A DNA stretch of 64,000 nucleotides. Source: Histoplasma ohiense (Eukaryota > Ascomycota > Eurotiomycetes > Onygenales > Ajellomycetaceae). The stretch lies in the NCBI GenBank assembly GCA_017607445.1, contig JAEVHH010000002.1:6602001-6666000 (forward strand), written 5' to 3'. A program made the translations under genes and the position numbers. Positions 59,328 through 64,000 of this stretch are shown here, piece after piece (position 1 is the stretch's first letter; every line of letters begins with the position of its first letter). Below the pieces are notes generated by a model. The model was given only the letters and a program-made list of their open reading frames with translations, had not been told where the DNA came from and searched no databases.

Positions 59328-60376
59328 GGTCGGCTATGGGACGGCTGGAAGGAGCTGAGTTTTTGCAAGTGATTGTTTTGAATCCTGCGTGGAAGTTGTG
59401 TCGTTCACAACGCGCTAGACTCCCTGCTTCATTCAACCTACGTCGCTCAACCACCGCCGCTTTGCGGGAAATGAATTACAGGCTCATAGAACAACATTAT
59501 TTTTTCAATTCTTATCTGACGAAACATGCCTTCCCGTACATCCTTTAATCACTGGAAAAAAGGGGATCTTACGGGATGGGTGGAACAAACCATCTCAGTT
59601 CCACTCATGGTAAATAAAAAAAATAGAACGACCACGAAGGAGGCGAAATCCGGGGGCTTGTGCTGTGCCCGCGTATTCTGTGTCTCCTTATATTATGGTT
59701 CTCATCATCATGTCTCTTGTTGCTGGATGATGGTTTGATGGTAAATACGGAGAACAATGGATAGAAAGAAAAGCAAAGGAATGATCGGATATCAACAATT
59801 TCCAATGTGGCTTGCTTCTGAACAAAGCCTAGTTATAACTAACAATCAGCACCAGCAGCACAATTCAATTCGCCAGGCAAGAGACTGTTCATTTCCAAAT
59901 CAGTACTTGTTCGTTCGAGTACTGGATGCAAGGCAAGTACCCGCTCATCCACCTCCAAGGCTGTTGGTTCTGAACATTCGCCGTACTACTTACTTCGTAC
60001 TTGTTTTCCATGGCGCTGATTCTTAAACCCTATATCTAGCCCGTTTTATCGATTCCAATTTCTTTTTCTCCACATTATCAGATGACTTATTGCATATCGC
60101 AAGTTTCATGATTCATTCCGTCACTTCAATAATGGCATCATGCCATACCCAACATCCGAACACGGTCTGCCCTTTATCTTCTCGAAAAAGGGCCCTCTCT
60201 CATTCGACATCGCCGACAAAACACATCCTTACAACTACCCACGAACGTAGGGGTACATCTGAATTTTTCCATTTTCTAACTGTTTTTCGTATAATTTTAA
60301 CCCTTCAACCTGTTCAACATCATCGCACACCCTCTGCGATTACTCTATGTGTGTGTACTGCACAGGTTGAGTGGTC
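59328..60376. other. Intergenic region before the LINE
   Basis: No gene seen. Ordinary composition with CpG present throughout, in contrast to the element that follows. The element's 5' leader may begin near 60290 but I cannot place the boundary. Confidence 0.5.
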
Positions 60377-62104
60377 ATGGAGCCCTCAACGCCCTCCCGC
60401 CCACCCAAGGACATCGACACAGCCTACACCAGGCCACTGGAGCCGGAGTCACCGGCCAATTTTATTACTGAAAAGACTGGCAAGAGGCAGAGAAAGACTG
60501 TTACAATGCCTCCTTCAGTTCTCAAAGAAGTCAGTGACAGCATCTCCACAGCCACCTCTCAGCTACAGAAGCAGTTTGAGGAGGCTCAACAGCAACAGAA
60601 CCTGCAGCAGAAGACTCTCATCAGATTGGCAAAGACTCTGAACAGCTGAGTTGAGAAGGAGAAGCAGTCAGCCAGCCAGAACTTTGCCCAAGCCTTCTGT
60701 GAAAGATTCATCATATATGTGACAGCAGATCTGAGCACAGCATCAACTTTAAGAGAGAGTGCTGTCTCAGACACTCACCCACAGTCAAATCCAGCAAAGA
60801 CAACTGTGAGGGAGCTGACTATCTGAGCAGACATCACACAGAAGAGGAAAAATTCTGCTCTCTCTGAAGCTATCTCTGTCAAGACTGTAGCTTTCTCAGC
60901 TGACAGAGCTAGTGGAGCCAGCCTGCAGCTCAAGAACACCAGTCAGTCAAGAAGCCCCACAGAGAGCACAAAGCAGCAGAAGGACCCACAAGTTCTCATC
61001 ACTCTTCAGTCAGAGAAACAGATCACCCAACTGCAGCCATATGCTGTGCAGCAGGCAATCATTGCAAACATTCAGAGAGTGGAGGATGTGGCTAATGTGC
61101 TGAAGATGAAGTCCATCAGAACAGGTTGAGCAATCACATCAAGCAACAGAGGCATACACAATGCTCTGATCACTGAGAAGACAGTGACTACTCTCTGTGA
61201 AGTCCTTGACACCACAGAGATTCAGCTATCAGAGCAGTGGTACAATTATACTGTCTCAGAAGTCCCAGAATTCATCCAGAACTGAGAAGAAGCAAGAATC
61301 CCCACAGACAAGATGATTGAGGAAAAGATTCTGACTCAGACAAAGATAAAATCAGTGAGCTGTCAACCCTCACAACATGGAGTGAATCTCAAGACAGAGA
61401 AGATTATATGAATTGTTTTCTTCCTCACCCCAGTGAAAGGCTTCTCACTCTTCAATGCCAGTGAGAGGGCCAGACTCATCAAGAAAAGGCCACTGACAGT
61501 GAGACATGACTCAGAATGCCAGAGGTACTGCCATCCACCAAAGTGTGCACAACTGGCAAGATGCTCCAACTGCAGCGAGCCCACAAGCCAGCACAAGGGG
61601 CCAACAGATGTGGAGTGCAAGAGAGCACCACAATGTGCCAACTGCTGCCAACTCTACCCAGCTGAGCATCAGCACTGCTCTGCTGCGCCCAGGCACATGA
61701 ACAGCATCCTCAGACATCTAACTCAAAAGAAGCTAGCAGCTGTCCACTGTCTTGGCAACAGATGCCACAGAGATGCTCAGAAGCAGCAACCACTGCCAGC
61801 ACAGTCAGCATCAATGATCACAGTGATGGTATCTACACCATTCACTCAATCAACCCAGTCAACACAGCTCACCAGGCTAGCACCCCACAAGTAGACAGCT
61901 ACTCAGAGCTCCATCAGTGAAGAGAACACCATCTGACAGATGGCCCACATCAGGCAACACTCAGCCCACACAGCAGAGCAGCAGCATAGCCAAGCAGTCA
62001 AAGAGCAGTCTAGCTCCAGCATGCAGACAACAGATCTGAGACCCTTCAACCTCATCCCACAGATGGACTTTGGCAGCAGCTCATCAAGTGACTTCTCATA
62101 CTAG
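60377..62104 (+). pseudogene. LINE ORF1 (gag-like), broken by stops
   Basis: One frame can be followed from ATG 60377 to the TAG at 62102. It has a Pro-rich start (SRPPKDIDTAYTRPLEPESP), a helical, Gln-rich middle and a cysteine-rich region (CQRYCHPPKCAQLARCSNC, then CKRAPQCANCCQLYPAEHQH) like the zinc knuckles of Tad1-type ORF1 RNA-binding proteins. In-frame TGA stops occur near 60647, 60823, 61127, 61283, 61408 and 61937, and a TAG at 61892. No frameshift is needed, so decay has been by substitution. Confidence 0.8.
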
Positions 62105-64000
62105 AACATCAACACCAGCAACACAGCTGGCACTGCAGAAACAATCAGCAGGAAAATCATCCTCTGCAGATCTTTTGAGCAAATACAGTCAGAGCAGCTC
62201 TCTGTCACACAGCAGCTCTACAGCTTGCTTTCAAGCAGAGCTGTGAAGTGATCTGTATACAGAAGCCTTACACACACCCTGACATCAAGACTTCTAATCA
62301 CCCAGCATATGAGTGCTTTGCATCCATAGACCACTGGGATGACACTAATCTGAAGCAGTGAGAGGAGGAGAGGCCTCAGGTCATGACATACATACACAAG
62401 AGTTCAAAGATAAGAGCACAGCAACACCAATCTGTGCAAAACAGAGACCTGCTGTGAGTCAGTATCAATGACTGCCACATTCTCAATGTGTACAGACAGC
62501 CTGAGACAGACACAGTCATGGACTATCTGATCAATTTGAGCCCACCAGCCCACTGTCTAGTAGATGGGGATTTCAATGTACAATATGATGCCTTTGAACC
62601 AGAGGCAGTGAATCTGCACTGAGGAGGGGAGCTTGTTCAGTGGGCCAGTGAACACAGAATGGACTTTGTGGAAGAGATAGACATTTCAACTCATGCAGCA
62701 GATCATGTGATTGATCTCACCTTCTTCAATGTGGCCTTTACTTCCACTTCAGTGCATCAAGATTTACACTGCGGCTCAGATCATCAGTCTATGATTACTA
62801 TACTGCCAACAACACCTCAGACACAGCAGAGCAGAGCTCAGATCAAAATCACAGACTCCCAGCTGAAGCCCTTTGCAGATTTTGTCAGAGATCTCATGAT
62901 GAACATGTCTTGCTCAGATAGAGTTGAGAATGCAGCACAGCTTGATGATCTGACTCAACACTTCACCCAGAATCTTCTGGCTGCAGCTCAGGCAGTCAGC
63001 AAGCCAGTGCAACAAGAGCAGACTACAGCTCTCTGATGAACAGCAGACTGTCAAAGAGCACATCAAGAGCTCACCACTCACCAGACAGAGGCCGCGAAGC
63101 ACCAGTTCAAGAACACAGTGCACAAGATCAAGCATACATACTGAAGACAGATGATCAATGAGATCAGAGATGGCAGAGATCTGTATCAGATGGTAGCATG
63201 ACATGAGCTGAAACCCAACCTCAGAGCACCCCCTCTGGTGGTTGGGGACCAGATCATAGAAGAGACAGCTGTCAAAGTCAAGACACTTCAGCAAGTCATT
63301 CTGAAGCAATACAACTCAGCTGATGATCTGAAATACAATTCATTGAATGATGAGCACTGAAGTGGCATGGAAAACCTGCTCTGGGACCCCTGAGTTGAGA
63401 TGGAGGAGGTAGAGCACAACACCATTGAAGTACAGAGTACTTCTCCAGGCACAGATGGAATCACAGTGCAGCTGCTCAAGGCATGCTGGCAGCATGTGTT
63501 TCTCTTTGTACAGCAGCTATACAACTGCTGCCTCCAGCTCTGCCACTTCCCACAAACCTGGAAGCTGACAGAGATGGCAATGATATTCAAGATAGATAAG
63601 AGAGACAGAAGCTCAGTCCACTTCTGAAGACTCATTACCCTTCTCTCAGTAATCTCCAAGAGGCTGAAATGCATTGTTGCAAGGCAACTGGTGTACACAG
63701 CACTCATTCATGGTGTAGTCAGCTTGCAGCATGAAGAGGCACTGCCCAGATGATCAGCAATGAATCTGATAGCTGCTTTCACTCATGAGATGAAGGCAGC
63801 CTTCGCACAAAACAAGAAGGTATCCATGATCACAATGAATGTGCAGAGTGCCTTTGATGCTGTGCTGCACAGACAGCTGCTTCAGCAGATGGCACAACAG
63901 AGATGGCCACACAAGCTGCTACAACTCATTGACAGCTTTCTCATCAAACACAGAGCTCAGATCCAGCTGAAGAGGACCATCACAGCAGCATATCAGATGC
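62101..64000 (+). pseudogene. LINE ORF2 (endonuclease and reverse transcriptase), broken, incomplete
   Basis: The reading frame shifts by one at the ORF1 stop and stays constant to the window edge. The endonuclease is seen as QSCEVICIQKPYTHPD, SINDCHILNVYRQPE, CLVDGDFNVQYDAFEPE and LHCGSDHQSMI. In the first block the position of the catalytic glutamate reads Lys. Reverse transcriptase motifs follow: STSPGTDGITVQLLKACW, TWKLTEMAMIFKIDK, RLITLLSVISK and SMITMNVQSAFDAVLHRQLL, where the motif A aspartate position reads Asn. About a dozen in-frame stops are all TGA. The palm YxDD motif lies outside the window. Confidence 0.85.

Larger units (their letters stand above)
60377..64000 (+). mobile_element. 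Tad1-like non-LTR retrotransposon (LINE), decayed, runs off the right edge
   Basis: The element reads left to right: an ORF1 with Cys/His knuckles, then an ORF2 with AP-type endonuclease and reverse transcriptase. Both frames can be followed over long distances and are interrupted mainly by TGA codons. From about 60460 onwards I count only around six CpG dinucleotides in more than 3 kb, while CA and TG are abundant. The copy is dead. The 3' end lies outside the window, so target-site duplications cannot be checked. Confidence 0.9.

Noticed and set aside
60377..64000. TGA read as tryptophan (alternative or mitochondrial code)
   Set aside because: Some TGA positions fit Trp, but others fit Arg (for example before GGELVQWA), and the surrounding host genes use the standard code. 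Mutational decay explains both.

Overview
The window is nuclear DNA of a filamentous ascomycete. Short GT-AG introns of 50-150 bp, single-copy housekeeping genes and protein sequences close to those of Eurotiomycetes point to Onygenales; long AT-rich, poly-T-studded gene-poor stretches and a CpG-depleted retroelement fit Ajellomycetaceae-like genomes. The family assignment is inference.

Layout. 1-20.8 kb is gene-poor: a farnesyltransferase beta subunit (RAM1 type, seven exons, +), the last exon of a small dsRNA-binding-type protein (+), and an uncharacterised three-exon gene on the minus strand that is visible only after splicing. 20.8-24.6 kb holds a secreted single-pass membrane protein and homocitrate synthase. 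24.6-32.5 kb is a desert of low-complexity sequence with one GC-rich, promoter-like island. 32.5-59.3 kb is a normal fungal gene block: YPD1 phosphotransfer protein, a LINE 3' relic, an ER thioredoxin-like membrane protein, PTH2 peptidyl-tRNA hydrolase, SNU66/SART-1, mitochondrial aspartate aminotransferase, sphingosine-phosphate lyase, mitochondrial L33 (minus), exocyst SEC6, an AKAP7-like 2H phosphoesterase (minus), frataxin, DPH3 (minus) and an uncharacterised coiled-coil-like gene (minus). From about 60.4 kb to the right edge lies a decayed Tad1-like non-LTR retrotransposon (ORF1 with Cys/His knuckles, then endonuclease and reverse transcriptase) that continues outside the window.

The genes are not a pathway cluster. 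They cover prenylation, lysine synthesis, two-component stress signalling, splicing, mitochondrial translation, iron-sulphur supply, diphthamide synthesis and secretion. The two amino-acid genes each carry a Gcn4/CpcA-type site in the promoter. I rebuilt gene models by hand from splice signals and checked that the summed exon lengths keep frame. I found no biosynthetic cluster, CRISPR array, rRNA or convincing tRNA. The most unusual feature is the retroelement: almost no CpG for over 3 kb, and internal stops that are nearly all TGA.
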